DNA from: Burkholderia sp. BCC0506
Lineage (GTDB): Bacteria; Pseudomonadota; Gammaproteobacteria; Burkholderiales; Burkholderiaceae
DNA: 64,000 nt
NCBI RefSeq assembly: GCF_902833145.1
Contig: NZ_CADFEN010000007.1
Span: 62,001-126,000, forward strand
Direction: 5' to 3'
Part shown: positions 55,324 through 64,000 of the stretch, one piece after another
Layout: each line of letters starts with the position of its first letter
Position numbering within the stretch: the stretch's first letter is position 1
Translations under genes and position numbers: made by a program
Notes under the pieces: model-generated
What the model saw: only the letters and a program-made list of their open reading frames with translations
What the model was told of the DNA's origin: nothing
Database searches by the model: none

Positions 55324-56463
55324 ATGAAGCACAAGAAAGTTGCCGTAGCCGCCGCGCTTGCATGCGCGGCCAGTATTCCCGCCATCGGGCATGCGCAGAG
55401 CAGCGTGACGCTGTACGGGATTCTCGACGCCGGTATCACGTACGTGAACAACACGGGCGGTTCGCACGTGGTCAAGTTCGACGACGGCGTCGCCTACGGG
55501 AACCGCTTCGGCCTGAAGGGCACCGAAGACCTCGGCGGCGGCCTGAAGGCCGTGTTCGCGCTCGAGAGCGGCTTCCGTCTCGGCAACGGAAAACTCGGCT
55601 TCGGCGGCGCCGAATTCGGCCGGCAGGCGTACGTCGGCCTGCAGAACGACTGGGGCACGCTGTCGTTCGGCAACCAGCTCGACATCACGAACGAACTCGT
55701 GTCGATCTACAACATCTCGGCGTGGGGCAGCGGCTATGCGATCCACCAGGGCGACTTCGACCGCTTCAACGGCGACCGCCTGCCGAACTCGGTGAAGTTC
55801 CTGTCGAACGACATGAGCGGCTTCAAGGTCGGCGCGATGTACTCGTTCGGCAACGTCGCGGGCAACTTCCATCGCAACAGCGCATGGAGCGCGGGCGCGA
55901 GTTTCACGAAGGGCGATTTCTCGATCGGCGCCGCATACACGCGCCTGAACAACCCGAACGGCATCTATGCGTTCGACCCGTACGCGATGATCGGCACGCA
56001 CACGTTCCTCGGCCAGCAGACCGTCACCGTCGATCCGGCGACCGGCGCCCGCACCGACCTGTTCGCGGACACCGCGATGAATGTCGACAGCCAGGGCACG
56101 TTCGGCATCGGTACGAGCTACACGATCGGCAAGCTGACGCTCGACGCCAACTACTCGTACACGACGATCAAGGGCTTCGGCCAGTCGTCGCACATGCAGG
56201 TGTACGAAGGCGGCGGCCTCTATCAGTTCACGCCGGCGCTCAGCTTCATCGCGGGCTACCAGCACACGCGCTTCGAAGGCCACCACTGGAACCAGGGCAC
56301 GGCGGGCCTGCATTACCTGCTGTCGAAGCGCACCGACGTGTACATCTCCGGCGATTACCTGCGCGCGTCGCAGGGCGTCGATGCGGTGATCGGCTACAGC
56401 TTCACGCCGTCGACGACGCAGACGCAGGCCGATGTGCGGATCGGGATGCGGCATTCGTTCTGA
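55324..56463 (+). CDS. Gram-negative porin (Burkholderia type)
   Basis: A 379-residue outer-membrane trimeric porin. The signal peptide ends GHAQS, and SSVTLYGILDAGITYVNN is the standard first strand of betaproteobacterial porins. Other landmarks are NRFGLKGTEDLGGGLKAVFALESGF, RQAYVGLQNDWGTLSFGNQ and the terminal strand ending RIGMRHSF with the Bam-recognised phenylalanine. GGGAGG upstream supports the start. It lies 260 bases after choX with its own terminator, so it may be a separate unit; uptake of choline compounds is possible but unproven. Confidence 0.95.
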   Translation: MKHKKVAVAAALACAASIPAIGHAQSSVTLYGILDAGITYVNNTGGSHVVKFDDGVAYGNRFGLKGTEDLGGGLKAVFALESGFRLGNGKLGFGGAEFGRQAYVGLQNDWGTLSFGNQLDITNELVSIYNISAWGSGYAIHQGDFDRFNGDRLPNSVKFLSNDMSGFKVGAMYSFGNVAGNFHRNSAWSAGASFTKGDFSIGAAYTRLNNPNGIYAFDPYAMIGTHTFLGQQTVTVDPATGARTDLFADTAMNVDSQGTFGIGTSYTIGKLTLDANYSYTTIKGFGQSSHMQVYEGGGLYQFTPALSFIAGYQHTRFEGHHWNQGTAGLHYLLSKRTDVYISGDYLRASQGVDAVIGYSFTPSTTQTQADVRIGMRHSF

Positions 56464-56509
56464 TTGGAGTGGGGCGGCGCAGTAACGTCTTCAGCGAGGT
56501 CTCTCTTTG

Positions 56510-56537
56510 GCGCGAACCGAGGTTCGCGCTTTTTTTT
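56510..56537 (+). terminator. Intrinsic terminator after the porin gene
   Basis: GCGCGAACC (56510-56518) pairs with GGTTCGCGC (56521-56529), followed by eight T (56530-56537). It lies 46 bases past the porin stop. Confidence 0.92.
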
Positions 56538-56705
56538 GTGCGATGCGTCGGCTTCGTCCGGTTCGCGGTCCGGCGGCCGGCCCGTTTTCGGCGGTTGGCA
56601 TATCATCGCGGTTTGGCCGCGCCCGCACCGTTGCCGCGCACACCCCTGCGTGTGTCGTCGTTTCCGGAACGGTTGCCGCGCGCACCGCCGACCGCCGAGA
56701 CCCCG

Positions 56706-57956
56706 ATGACCACTCCCGTGCCCGATTCCAGTCCGTTATCCCCGTTACCCGCGAATCTGTTCCGCCATGCGCCATTCCAGCGCTTCTGGGGCACGCGCGT
56801 GATGTCTTCCCTTGCTTTCCAGATCCTGTCGGTCGCAATCGGCTGGTATGTGTACGCGCTCACGCACAGCGCATTCGCGCTCGGTCTCGTCGGCCTCGCG
56901 CAGTTCGTGCCGATGTTCGCGCTGACGCTCGTCGTCGGGCAGGTGGCCGACCGCTACGACCGCCGGCGCATCGCGACGATCTGCCAGAGCGTCGAGGCGC
57001 TGGCCGCCGGCGTGTTCCTGCTCGGCGCGCTGCAAGGGTGGCTGGCCGCGCCGGCCGTGTATGCGCTCGCGGCGATCGTCGGCACGGCCCGCGCGTTCGA
57101 GTCGCCGTCGGTGTCGTCGCTGTTGCCGGCCGTCGTGCCGCGCACCGACTTGCCGCGCGCGACCGCGCTGTCGACGTCCGCGAACCAGGCCGCGCAGATC
57201 CTCGGGCCCGCGTTCGGCGGGCTGCTCTATGGTGTCGGCGCGCCGGTCGCGTTCGGCACGAGCGTCGCGGCATTCGCGATCGCGGCGATGCTGAGCGGCA
57301 CGATTCCGCTGCGCAGCGCGCCGCCCGCCCGCGAGCCGGTCACGTTGCGTTCGGTATTTTCGGGCATCGCGTTCATCCGGCGCGAACCGGCGATTCTCGG
57401 CGCGCTGTCGCTCGACCTGTTCGCGGTGCTGTTCGGCGGCGCGACCGCGCTGCTGCCGATCTATGCGCGCGACATCCTTCAGGTCGGCCCGTGGGGGCTC
57501 GGCGCATTGCGCGCGGCGCCGGCGGTCGGTGCGCTTGCCGGCACGCTGTGGCTTACGCGCTTTCCATTAAAGGGCCGGCCGGGCCGCGCGATGTTCGGCG
57601 GCGTGATCGCGTTCGGCGTCGCGACGATCGTGTTCGGGCTGTCGACGCATTTTGCGCTGTCGCTCGTCGCGCTCGCGGCGCTCGGCGCATCCGATGTCGT
57701 GAGCGTCGTCGTGCGCCTGTCGCTCGTGCAACTGCGCACGCCCGACGACATGCTCGGTCGCGTGAGCGCGGTCAACTCGCTGTTCATCGGCACGTCGAAC
57801 CAACTCGGCGAATTCGAGTCGGGCGTGACGGCTGCGTGGTGGGGCGCGCCGGCCGCGATCGTCGTCGGCGGCGTGGCGACGATCGCCGTCGCGCTGGCGT
57901 GGATGCGGCTGTTTCCGTCGCTCACGAACATGAAGTCGCTCGAACGCGACGCGTGA
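56706..57956 (+). CDS. MFS exporter, DHA3 (EntS-like) family
   Basis: A 416-residue inner-membrane protein with about twelve segments. FQRFWGTRVMSSLAFQILSVAIGWYVYALT is the opening of EntS-type exporters, and GQVADRYDRRRIATICQ is the MFS loop motif. Later motifs are SLLPAVVPRTDLPRATALSTSANQAAQILGPAFGGLLY and LRTPDDMLGRVSAVNSLFIGTSNQLGEFESG, both family landmarks. The frame runs far upstream through the porin gene but the domain begins at the ATG at 56706. Relatives export siderophores or drugs; no siderophore genes are near. Confidence 0.88.
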   Translation: MTTPVPDSSPLSPLPANLFRHAPFQRFWGTRVMSSLAFQILSVAIGWYVYALTHSAFALGLVGLAQFVPMFALTLVVGQVADRYDRRRIATICQSVEALAAGVFLLGALQGWLAAPAVYALAAIVGTARAFESPSVSSLLPAVVPRTDLPRATALSTSANQAAQILGPAFGGLLYGVGAPVAFGTSVAAFAIAAMLSGTIPLRSAPPAREPVTLRSVFSGIAFIRREPAILGALSLDLFAVLFGGATALLPIYARDILQVGPWGLGALRAAPAVGALAGTLWLTRFPLKGRPGRAMFGGVIAFGVATIVFGLSTHFALSLVALAALGASDVVSVVVRLSLVQLRTPDDMLGRVSAVNSLFIGTSNQLGEFESGVTAAWWGAPAAIVVGGVATIAVALAWMRLFPSLTNMKSLERDA

Positions 57957-57968
57957 GCGCGTCGCACG

Positions 57969-58331
57969 TCAGGCGTCCGGCGTCACGCGCACGGCCGTAC
58001 CGTAGCAGATGACCTCGGTCACGCCCGAGCCGATCTCGGTCGAGTCGTAGCGCATCGCGACGATCGCGTTCGCGCCGAGCGTGCGCGCATCGGCGAGCAT
58101 CTTGTCGAACGCGTGCTCGCGCGCCTTCTCGCACAGCGACGTATAGAGCGTGATGTTGCCGCCGAAGATCGTTTGAAGCGACGCGCCGAACGAGCCGACG
58201 ATCGAGCGCGAACGCACGACGATGCCTTGTGCGACGCCGAGCGAGCGAACGGTCGTATGGCCGGGCAGGTCGAAGGCGGTCGTGACGCGGGCGGGCGACA
58301 GGTCGTCGATGGAGCGGGTGGGTTCGGTCAT
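57969..58331 (-). CDS. YbjQ/UPF0145-family protein
   Basis: A 120-residue cytoplasmic protein of the YbjQ (heavy-metal-binding domain) family. Conserved features are [27 protein letters not shown], the helix [31 protein letters not shown] and the closing [13 protein letters not shown]. The domain assembles into pentamers; its function is unknown. The start at 58331 matches the family length; the frame continues into the neighbouring peptidase gene but that is not family sequence. Convergent with the MFS gene, 12 bases apart. Confidence 0.9.
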   Translation of the reverse strand: MTEPTRSIDDLSPARVTTAFDLPGHTTVRSLGVAQGIVVRSRSIVGSFGASLQTIFGGNITLYTSLCEKAREHAFDKMLADARTLGANAIVAMRYDSTEIGSGVTEVICYGTAVRVTPDA

Positions 58332-58394
58332 GGTGTGCAAGCGCGTGGCGAGTGGTCGAACGACGATTCTAGCCGGACCGCGAGAACGCATTCG

Positions 58395-58453
58395 AACGGG
58401 CGCACCCCGCAGGTGAACGCCCGTTTCGTTGCCGAGCGCGAAAACCGCTCGGC
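58395..58453 (-). other. Two stem-loops after the M28 peptidase gene
   Basis: AACGGGCG (58395-58402) pairs with CGCCCGTT (58418-58425), and GCCGAGCG (58431-58438) pairs with CGCTCGGC (58446-58453). Neither has a full U-run on the minus strand, but together they could end the peptidase transcript. Confidence 0.4.
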
Positions 58454-58462
58454 GACGCACGC

Positions 58463-59713
58463 TCAGCGCTTGACCGCCACGCCGGCAATGCCGCCGAGAT
58501 CGACCGCATAAGCCAGCGCCAGCTTGCCGAACTTCAGCGCGTGGTTCGCCTGCCGATCCGAGTTCTCCAGCGTGTCGTTCACCGTGTGGATATACGGGCT
58601 GTCGTTCTGGTCGGCCTCGAACGGGAACGATGCCGGATACCCTTGCGCATTCCACGACGCGTGGTCCGAGCACGCATACCCGCACTGCGACGTGCCGATC
58701 GCGAGCTCCGGCAGGTAGGTCTTCGCGAGGTTCGTCACGTAGGTATTCTGCGCCGCGTTCGTATAGTCGGTGATCAGGTAGATGTCCTTCGGATCGCCCT
58801 TGTAGTTCGTCATGTCGAGCTGCAGCACGCCGACCACGTTCGCATTCTGCGTGCGGAACTGCTTCGCGATCGCCTTCGAGCCGAGCAGGCCGGCCTCCTC
58901 GGCCGCATAGCCGACGAACTTGACGGTCCGCTTCGGTCGGTAATTGTTCGCGAGCAGCACGCGCAGCGCTTCGGTCAGGCTGGCGATGCCCGACGCATCG
59001 TCGTCGGCGCCGGGCGAGCGCGTGTTCTCCGTCGTGCGCCCGACGGTCGAATCGAGGTGGCCGCCGAGCACGACGGTGCCCGCGGCCGGATCGCTGCCGC
59101 GGATCGTCAGGACCACGGATTTCTGCGGAAAACCCGTGTGCGCGAACTGCTCGACGGTGATGTCGGCGCGCGACCCCGCCAGCTGCTTCCATTGCAACGC
59201 GAGCCAGTCGGACGCGGCGACGCCGTGCGACGTCGTGTAGTAGCGGTTCGTGAAGCCGGACAGCGACGTGATCGTGCCGACGATGTTGCTGGCTTGCAGT
59301 TGCTGGAGCCACGTGCCGATCTGCGGCACGTTCGACACCGTGTACGCGGGGGCGGCCTGTTTCGCGAACGTCGCGGGCAGCGGCTGCAGCGCCTGCCGCG
59401 CGTCGTCGAACGAATCGTGCGCGACGTAGCCGGGCCCGTGACCGCGCGTGTGGTGGACGGCGTGAGCCAGCTCGCCGAGCCGGGAGTCGTCGATCTCGAC
59501 GACGTGAACGGTTTCGCGACGCACGGCGCCGTCGGCCGTCTTGCCGGCGTCGACGGTCGTGCTGTATTGCGCGGTTGCGGTCGCGTCGATGCGTTGAAGC
59601 TGACGGAAGGCGGTGTCGCCGAGCGTGATCCAGACGGGCGTCGCGTGCGCGGCGGCGGTCAGCAGCATGCCGCCCAGCGCGGCGCTCAGGCGGGTCGGTT
59701 TCAGAGTAGGCAT
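58463..59713 (-). CDS. Secreted M28 aminopeptidase
   Basis: A 416-residue exported zinc aminopeptidase like those of Vibrio and Aeromonas. The signal peptide ends AAAHATP. A propeptide-like region (to about 125) precedes the catalytic domain. Co-catalytic zinc ligands are visible: His219 (VLGGHLDS), Asp of GADDDASG (about 238), Glu of AEEAGLLGS (about 272-273), Asp300 ([10 protein letters not shown]) and the late His of [10 protein letters not shown]. Two cysteines ([10 protein letters not shown]) match the disulfide of this family. It follows the M36 protease on the same strand by 79 bases; the two probably work in sequence on extracellular protein. Confidence 0.93.
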   Translation of the reverse strand: MPTLKPTRLSAALGGMLLTAAAHATPVWITLGDTAFRQLQRIDATATAQYSTTVDAGKTADGAVRRETVHVVEIDDSRLGELAHAVHHTRGHGPGYVAHDSFDDARQALQPLPATFAKQAAPAYTVSNVPQIGTWLQQLQASNIVGTITSLSGFTNRYYTTSHGVAASDWLALQWKQLAGSRADITVEQFAHTGFPQKSVVLTIRGSDPAAGTVVLGGHLDSTVGRTTENTRSPGADDDASGIASLTEALRVLLANNYRPKRTVKFVGYAAEEAGLLGSKAIAKQFRTQNANVVGVLQLDMTNYKGDPKDIYLITDYTNAAQNTYVTNLAKTYLPELAIGTSQCGYACSDHASWNAQGYPASFPFEADQNDSPYIHTVNDTLENSDRQANHALKFGKLALAYAVDLGGIAGVAVKR

Positions 59714-59792
59714 GGTCGATCTCGTGAGGATGGCGATGTCGATGAAGGGAGCGCGCCGCAGGTCGTGCGATGCGCTCCCGCCTGCTGCGGTA

Positions 59793-61505
59793 TTACGACT
59801 TCTGCGGGACGGTCACGCCGTACGTGCAGCTCTTGTTGTACGCGTTGCCGATCGCGGTGAGCTGCGCGCTGCTGTAGCCGAGCGCGGAGGCGGCCGTCAG
59901 CACGGCCTGCGCGGCGGCCTTCTGGTTGGTCGAGCTGTTGGTCATCGACAGCCCCTTCAGGAACGCCTTGTCCATCGCCTGCGCGCCGATCGCATCGCGC
60001 GCGACGAGGTTGCACGACGCCCAGTACTGGCCGGCCGTGTGGATCTCCGCACCGCGCGCCTGCGCATAGGTGCGCCCGACGTTCCAGTTGGTCACGCGGC
60101 CGCCCCAGAACTCGTTGTGACCGTCCCAGTTGTAGACCCAGTGATACTGCGCATCCGACGGGCTCCACTGGTTGAAGTCGCGGCTGTACGCGGCGGCGAG
60201 ATAGTCGCCGGTGCCTTCCGACAAGCCTTCCTGTTGCGACAGGCCGCCGTTCGTCACCCAGTCGTGGATGCCGTGGCCGAGCTCGTGGATGACGACGTCC
60301 GCGTCTTCCGCGTCGTCGACCCCGCCTTGCCCGAAGGTCAGCCGGCCGCTGCTCGACGAGTACGACGAGTTGTCGTCGCCCGATTCGCCGTGCGGGTCGT
60401 ACTGCACGCCGCCCGTGTACTGGTACGGCAGCGCCTTGATGCCGAGCGTCTGGTTCACGTAACGCAGGAACGTGTCGATGTGGTAGTACGCGTTCACGGC
60501 CTCGAAATACAGGTTGCCGCGCGTGAACTCGAACGCCGGCGTGGACTGCGACGGGCACGCCTTGTCGAGCGGCGCGTCGAAATCGACGCACACCGCATAC
60601 GGGCCCGTCAGCGTGTAGCGCGTGCCCGACTGCGCGAGATCCTTCAGCGTCACGCGCACGCGCGCGGCCGTGAGCTGCGTCGAATCGGCGTCGTTGCCGT
60701 CCTTGTAGCCCGTGCTGCCGTAGCTGCTCTTCGTCGGCGACAGCGGATCGGGGCGGAACACGAAGCCGGTACCGTCGGTCGCGTAGAACGCCTTGTCCTC
60801 GGCGCGCAGCACTTCGCCGCTGCCCGCGTCGATCAGCAGTTCCCAGTCGCCCTTCGGGCCGTCCTGCGGGCGGCCGCGCACCTTCCACGCGGTATGCGTG
60901 CCGGTCTTGTCGACGAACGCGACGAGCTGCGCGTCGAGATGCGTGAAACCGCTCACGCCGAGGTACGCACGGGCGCGGTCGAGCGCCTGCTGCTGGTCGA
61001 CGGCCTGCGACTTGCGCGTCGTCGCGACCACGCCGTTGATCGTGTTGCTCGCGACGTACAGGATGCGGCCGTCCTTCGCGACGGTTACCGCGATGTCGCT
61101 GCCGTACACGGGCAGCCCGGCGGCCTGCTGCTGCAGGCGCACGACGGTGAAGTCGGCGTCGTTGCGCTCCGACGTGACGACGAGGCTCGCGAGCGCCGCC
61201 GCGTCGAGCCCGAGCTGCGCCGCTTGCGACGCGACGAAGTCGCGCGCGGTGGCGGCCGGCGTCGCGGCGGCTTTCTTGACGCGATAGGACGGGTTGTACA
61301 GCGTGACGGCGACGCCGTCCGCGCGGAATTGCCCGGCGGCCGTGTCGGTTTTCGCGGCCGGCGGCGCGACGCCGCGCGTGAGGCTTTCGCGCAGGCTCGC
61401 GGCCTGCGGATTCGACACCTTCGTATCGGCCAGGGTGCCGCCGACGATGCCGAAACCGAGCGCGAGACCCAGGGCGAGCGGCAATGCTTTGCGTGATGTC
61501 TGCAT
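59793..61505 (-). CDS. Secreted zinc metalloprotease (M36 fungalysin/M4-like)
   Basis: A 570-residue secreted endopeptidase. After a signal peptide (MQTSRKALPLALGLALGFGIVGGTLA) comes an FTP/PepSY propeptide (FTVVRLQQQAAGLPVYGSDIAVTVAKDG; GDWELLIDAGSGEVLRAED). The catalytic domain has HELGHGIHDW at 407-416 (His407, Glu408, His411) and the third ligand Glu430 in EGLSEGTGDYLA, which is the M36 arrangement. The cysteine pair near the end (ASCNL, KSCTYG) may form a disulphide. The ATG at 61505 has no strong Shine-Dalgarno sequence. The propeptide would keep the enzyme inactive until secreted. Confidence 0.92.
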   Translation of the reverse strand: MQTSRKALPLALGLALGFGIVGGTLADTKVSNPQAASLRESLTRGVAPPAAKTDTAAGQFRADGVAVTLYNPSYRVKKAAATPAATARDFVASQAAQLGLDAAALASLVVTSERNDADFTVVRLQQQAAGLPVYGSDIAVTVAKDGRILYVASNTINGVVATTRKSQAVDQQQALDRARAYLGVSGFTHLDAQLVAFVDKTGTHTAWKVRGRPQDGPKGDWELLIDAGSGEVLRAEDKAFYATDGTGFVFRPDPLSPTKSSYGSTGYKDGNDADSTQLTAARVRVTLKDLAQSGTRYTLTGPYAVCVDFDAPLDKACPSQSTPAFEFTRGNLYFEAVNAYYHIDTFLRYVNQTLGIKALPYQYTGGVQYDPHGESGDDNSSYSSSSGRLTFGQGGVDDAEDADVVIHELGHGIHDWVTNGGLSQQEGLSEGTGDYLAAAYSRDFNQWSPSDAQYHWVYNWDGHNEFWGGRVTNWNVGRTYAQARGAEIHTAGQYWASCNLVARDAIGAQAMDKAFLKGLSMTNSSTNQKAAAQAVLTAASALGYSSAQLTAIGNAYNKSCTYGVTVPQKS

Positions 61506-61983
61506 ACGTGATCCTCATCTCAACGGTTGGACACGCCCGCCCGCTCGTGGCGAACAGGCACGACACGGCCCGCGCGCCGGTTCGATGGAACCGGTGCGGC
61601 GAAGCGGTGTTGGGAATATCGACTGACTAAGGAACCCTAACTGTCAGGTCGAAATGAAGCGGGCAGGCGAAGCGGAGGAGAAGCGAACGGCAGGCAGGTG
61701 CGGAGACGGCGAATCGAGCATCGTCATGTCATACCCCTCGGATCGGATCGATATCGGTCGGCAGCCTGCGTGGCGCGACGCGCGTCGCGATGCGGCATGC
61801 GCGTCGTCAGGCTGCCTATCTAACTTTTTTTGGTATGTTACAGAATATTTTCAACGACATTCCAAATTATTTTCGAAGACCGCTTCGGTCTGTCGGCCAA
61901 TCGCCGGTATTGTTCGGCGAACGGCGGGAATCGCTGCCGGAACGCGCAATACCGCGCCGGATTGTGATCAAAAGCCGTGGCGA
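61506..61983. other. Intergenic region with an AT-rich patch
   Basis: 478 bases between the GlxA-type regulator gene and the M36 protease gene, both on the minus strand. From about 61810 to 61880 the DNA is strongly AT-rich (T-runs, ATGTTACAGAATATTTTC), unlike its surroundings, and could hold the protease promoter. No gene is supported on either strand. Confidence 0.45.
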
Positions 61984-62964
61984 TCAGCGCGTCGCGCGGC
62001 GGTCGCTGCGCGGGCTCATCCCGAATCGCGCGCGATAGGTGCGCGAGAAATGCGACGGCGATTCGAAGCCGCACGCGACGCACACCGACGTGATGCTCAT
62101 GTCGGTCTGTTGCAGCAGCTCGCGTGCGCGATCGAGGCGCAGGTTCAGGTAGAAGCGCGTCGGCGTGTCGTTCAGCGTCGCGCTGAACAGCCGTTCGAGC
62201 TGGCGCCGCGTGATCGAGACTTCCCGCGCGAGCGCGTCGGAGCCGAGCGGGTTATCCATGTGCCGCTGCATCGTGCCGATCACCTGGATCAGCTTGCGGT
62301 TGTGCACGCCGTAGCGCGCGGCGATCTCGAGCCGCTGGCTGTCCGAGCGCTGCCGGATGCGGCTCACGACGAACTGCTCGGAGATCGCCGCCGCGAGGTC
62401 CGCGCCGTGCCGGCGGCCGATCAGGTCGAGCATCATGTCGATCGATGCGGTGCCGCCCGCGCAGGTGATGCGCCGGTCGTCGATCTCGAACAGCTCCTGC
62501 GTCGCGTTCAGGCCGGGATAGCGCTCGCGGAACGCGGCCAGCGCCTCCCAGTGCAGCGTGAGCGGTTGCGACGCGTCGAACAGCCCGGCTTCCGCGAGCA
62601 CGAAGCTGCCCGTATCGATGCCGCCGAGCGTGGCGCCATGCCGGTGCTGGCGGCGCAGCCAGTCGCCGAGCGCGCGCGTGTAGCACACGAGCGGATCGAA
62701 GCCGGCGACGACGAACACCGTATCGACCCGCGGGACGTCCGCGCACGCGGCTTCGGCGGCGACCGGAATGCCGTTGCTCGCGGCAACGGGCGCGCCGTCC
62801 GCGCTGATCACGTGCCAGCGATACAGCTCGGTGCGAAAGCGGTTCGCAACGCGCAGCGGCTCGACCGCGGACATGAAGCCGAGCGCGGAGAAGCCGGGCA
62901 GCAACAGGAAGTGGAAATCCTCGGGCATCGGGGCGTGGGGTGAAAGCAGGTGGTCGTCGCGCAT
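61984..62964 (-). CDS. GlxA/AraC-family regulator
   Basis: A 326-residue regulator with a DJ-1/PfpI-like N-terminal domain (FLLLPGFSALGFMSAVEPLRVANRF; FVVAGFDPLVCYTRALG; GSFVLAEAGLFD) and a C-terminal AraC domain (SITRRQLERLFSATLNDTPTRFYLNLRLDRARELLQQTD; CVACGFESPSHFSRTYRARFG). It is a relative of GbdR at 34409 and of the carnitine and sarcosine sensors CdhR and SouR of Pseudomonas. Whether it senses a betaine-type compound is open. The ATG at 62964 or the in-frame ATG at residue 13 could be the start. Confidence 0.88.
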   Translation of the reverse strand: MRDDHLLSPHAPMPEDFHFLLLPGFSALGFMSAVEPLRVANRFRTELYRWHVISADGAPVAASNGIPVAAEAACADVPRVDTVFVVAGFDPLVCYTRALGDWLRRQHRHGATLGGIDTGSFVLAEAGLFDASQPLTLHWEALAAFRERYPGLNATQELFEIDDRRITCAGGTASIDMMLDLIGRRHGADLAAAISEQFVVSRIRQRSDSQRLEIAARYGVHNRKLIQVIGTMQRHMDNPLGSDALAREVSITRRQLERLFSATLNDTPTRFYLNLRLDRARELLQQTDMSITSVCVACGFESPSHFSRTYRARFGMSPRSDRRATR

Positions 62965-63037
62965 CGCGCGACGCGGCGAGCGGGCCGGCGCGGGCGCCGA
63001 ACGTTCAAGCCGGGATTATCGCGGGTTTTGCCGGCGC

Positions 63038-64000
63038 TCAGCGCGTTTTTGCGCCGCGCACCGTGCGGCGCGCCGTCGCCGACGGCAGCTCGCCGAATTG
63101 CGCCTTGTACGCGTTCGCGAAATGCCCGAGATGAATGAAGCCCCAGCGGGCGGCCGCCTCGCTGATCGGCAGGTCGGCTTGCCGCGTGTCGAGCAGCAGC
63201 CGGCGGACCTGTGCGAGGCGCAGCGAGCGCGTGTAGTTGAGCGGACTCGTCTGGACGACCGACTGGAAGCTGTTCTGCATCGTGCGCCGGCTCACGCGCA
63301 GTTGCGCGCACAGGCTCAGGATGTCGACGGGCGCTTCCGGGTGCTCGATCACGTAGTCGTGCACGCGGCGCACGATGTCGGCGTGGCACGCGTACGTGAG
63401 CCGGTTCGGCGGCTCGGGCATCCGGTACGTGAGCAGATCGACGAGCACGTTGCCGATGTCGGCGCGCATCGCGCACTGCGCGCGTGCCGCGTCGAACGTA
63501 TCGGGCGCCGACAGCACACGTTCGAGCAGCGTCGCGAGTTGCACGCTCGCGCGTTCGCGCGCGGCGACCGGCACCTCGATGACGCCGCGCCGCAGCGCGC
63601 GTGCGTCCAGCCGGATGTCGGCGGCGTCTTCGATCTGCTGCATCAATTCGGGCTCGACGACCACGCCGATCAGCGACATGTCGTCGGGTGAATGGAGCTC
63701 GAACGGCGTACCGCCGCGCGCCAGCACGATCGAGCCGCGCTCGAGCCGCGCACCGCCGAACGCGAAGCTGCCCGAACCGGTGAGCGGCATCCCGAACACC
63801 GTATGGCCGTGCGGCAGGCATCCGCGCTGGATGATGCGCACGTTCGCCGCTTCCTGGAACAGCTGCACGCCGTCGAGCACCGCATGTTTGACCGCACTGC
63901 GATACGCGCCGGACCCGATCTGGTCGTAACGCTGATCCCAGCCGCGCAGCGCCTCGGCATGCCGGTCTGCGTCGTCGAACCTCTGATGTAACACGCGCAT
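63038..64000 (-). CDS. AraC-family regulator (start at window edge)
   Basis: A 320-residue protein, read from an ATG at the last three bases of the window, so a longer N-terminus is possible. The N-terminal part resembles the EutR/FeaR-type sensor (VRIIQRGCLPHGHTVFGMPL; IVLARGGTPFELHSPDDMSLIGVVVEPELM). The C-terminal double helix-turn-helix covers about 230-310 (LSLCAQLRVSRRTMQNSFQSVVQTSPLNYTRSLRL; ISEAAARWGFIHLGHFANAYKAQFGELPS). Regulators of this type often control ethanolamine or amine genes; the target would lie outside the window. Confidence 0.82.
   Translation of the reverse strand: MRVLHQRFDDADRHAEALRGWDQRYDQIGSGAYRSAVKHAVLDGVQLFQEAANVRIIQRGCLPHGHTVFGMPLTGSGSFAFGGARLERGSIVLARGGTPFELHSPDDMSLIGVVVEPELMQQIEDAADIRLDARALRRGVIEVPVAARERASVQLATLLERVLSAPDTFDAARAQCAMRADIGNVLVDLLTYRMPEPPNRLTYACHADIVRRVHDYVIEHPEAPVDILSLCAQLRVSRRTMQNSFQSVVQTSPLNYTRSLRLAQVRRLLLDTRQADLPISEAAARWGFIHLGHFANAYKAQFGELPSATARRTVRGAKTR

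Overview
The window reads as a high-GC betaproteobacterial chromosome segment, almost certainly Burkholderia and most likely the Burkholderia cepacia complex. The evidence is a very strong G/C bias at third codon positions, a Burkholderia-type porin, a bet operon in betI-betB-betA order, and a rhamnolipid locus carrying rhlA, rhlB and rhlC together. The gene mix (catabolism, transport, secreted products, no core information-processing genes) suits a secondary replicon, but that is inference. No rRNA, tRNA, CRISPR array, insertion sequence or phage gene was found.

Layout. 1-6.8 kb: a secreted esterase cut by the window edge, a hydrolase/DinB-like pair, a YCII protein, a small conserved protein, an MFS carrier and a YadGH-like ABC exporter. 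7.7-12.2 kb: a four-gene cluster of two tandem DUF2957 lipoproteins, an OmpW-family porin and a PraB-like secreted protein, followed by an unrecognised cysteine-rich protein. 13.7-17.6 kb: betIBA, choline to glycine betaine, with a BetI operator. 18.3-26.7 kb: a tightly packed rhamnolipid locus of rhlA, an isoprenylcysteine-methyltransferase-like gene, rhlB, an MFS exporter, rhlC, a NodT-type outer-membrane factor and an EmrA-type adaptor. 27-34.4 kb: glutathione-independent formaldehyde dehydrogenase, a LysR regulator, a DMT carrier, a zinc-ribbon membrane protein, a MocR-type regulator and a secreted beta-propeller/discoidin protein.

34.4-51.2 kb: the glycine betaine catabolic block. It holds gbdR (divergent), glyA, an M19 dipeptidase, a DUF5943 protein, dgcA, dgcB, two ETF subunits, gbcA, gbcB, a betaine-type binding protein, an APC permease and purU. 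51.4-55.1 kb: the choline-O-sulfate locus with a LysR regulator divergent from betC and choX. 55.3-64 kb: a porin, an MFS exporter, a YbjQ-family protein, secreted M28 and M36 metallopeptidases and two AraC-family regulators.

How it fits together. Three separate loci form one route: choline-O-sulfate to choline (BetC), to betaine aldehyde and glycine betaine (BetA, BetB), to dimethylglycine (GbcAB), to sarcosine (DgcAB with the ETF pair), with GlyA taking glycine to serine. FdhA, PurU and GlyA deal with the one-carbon units released. The sarcosine oxidase genes expected between DgcAB and GlyA are not in the window. The best candidate for an under-described system is the DUF2957-DUF2957-OmpW-PraB cluster, a set of exported envelope proteins whose family associations point to hydrophobic compounds or surfaces and which lies about 6 kb from the biosurfactant genes.
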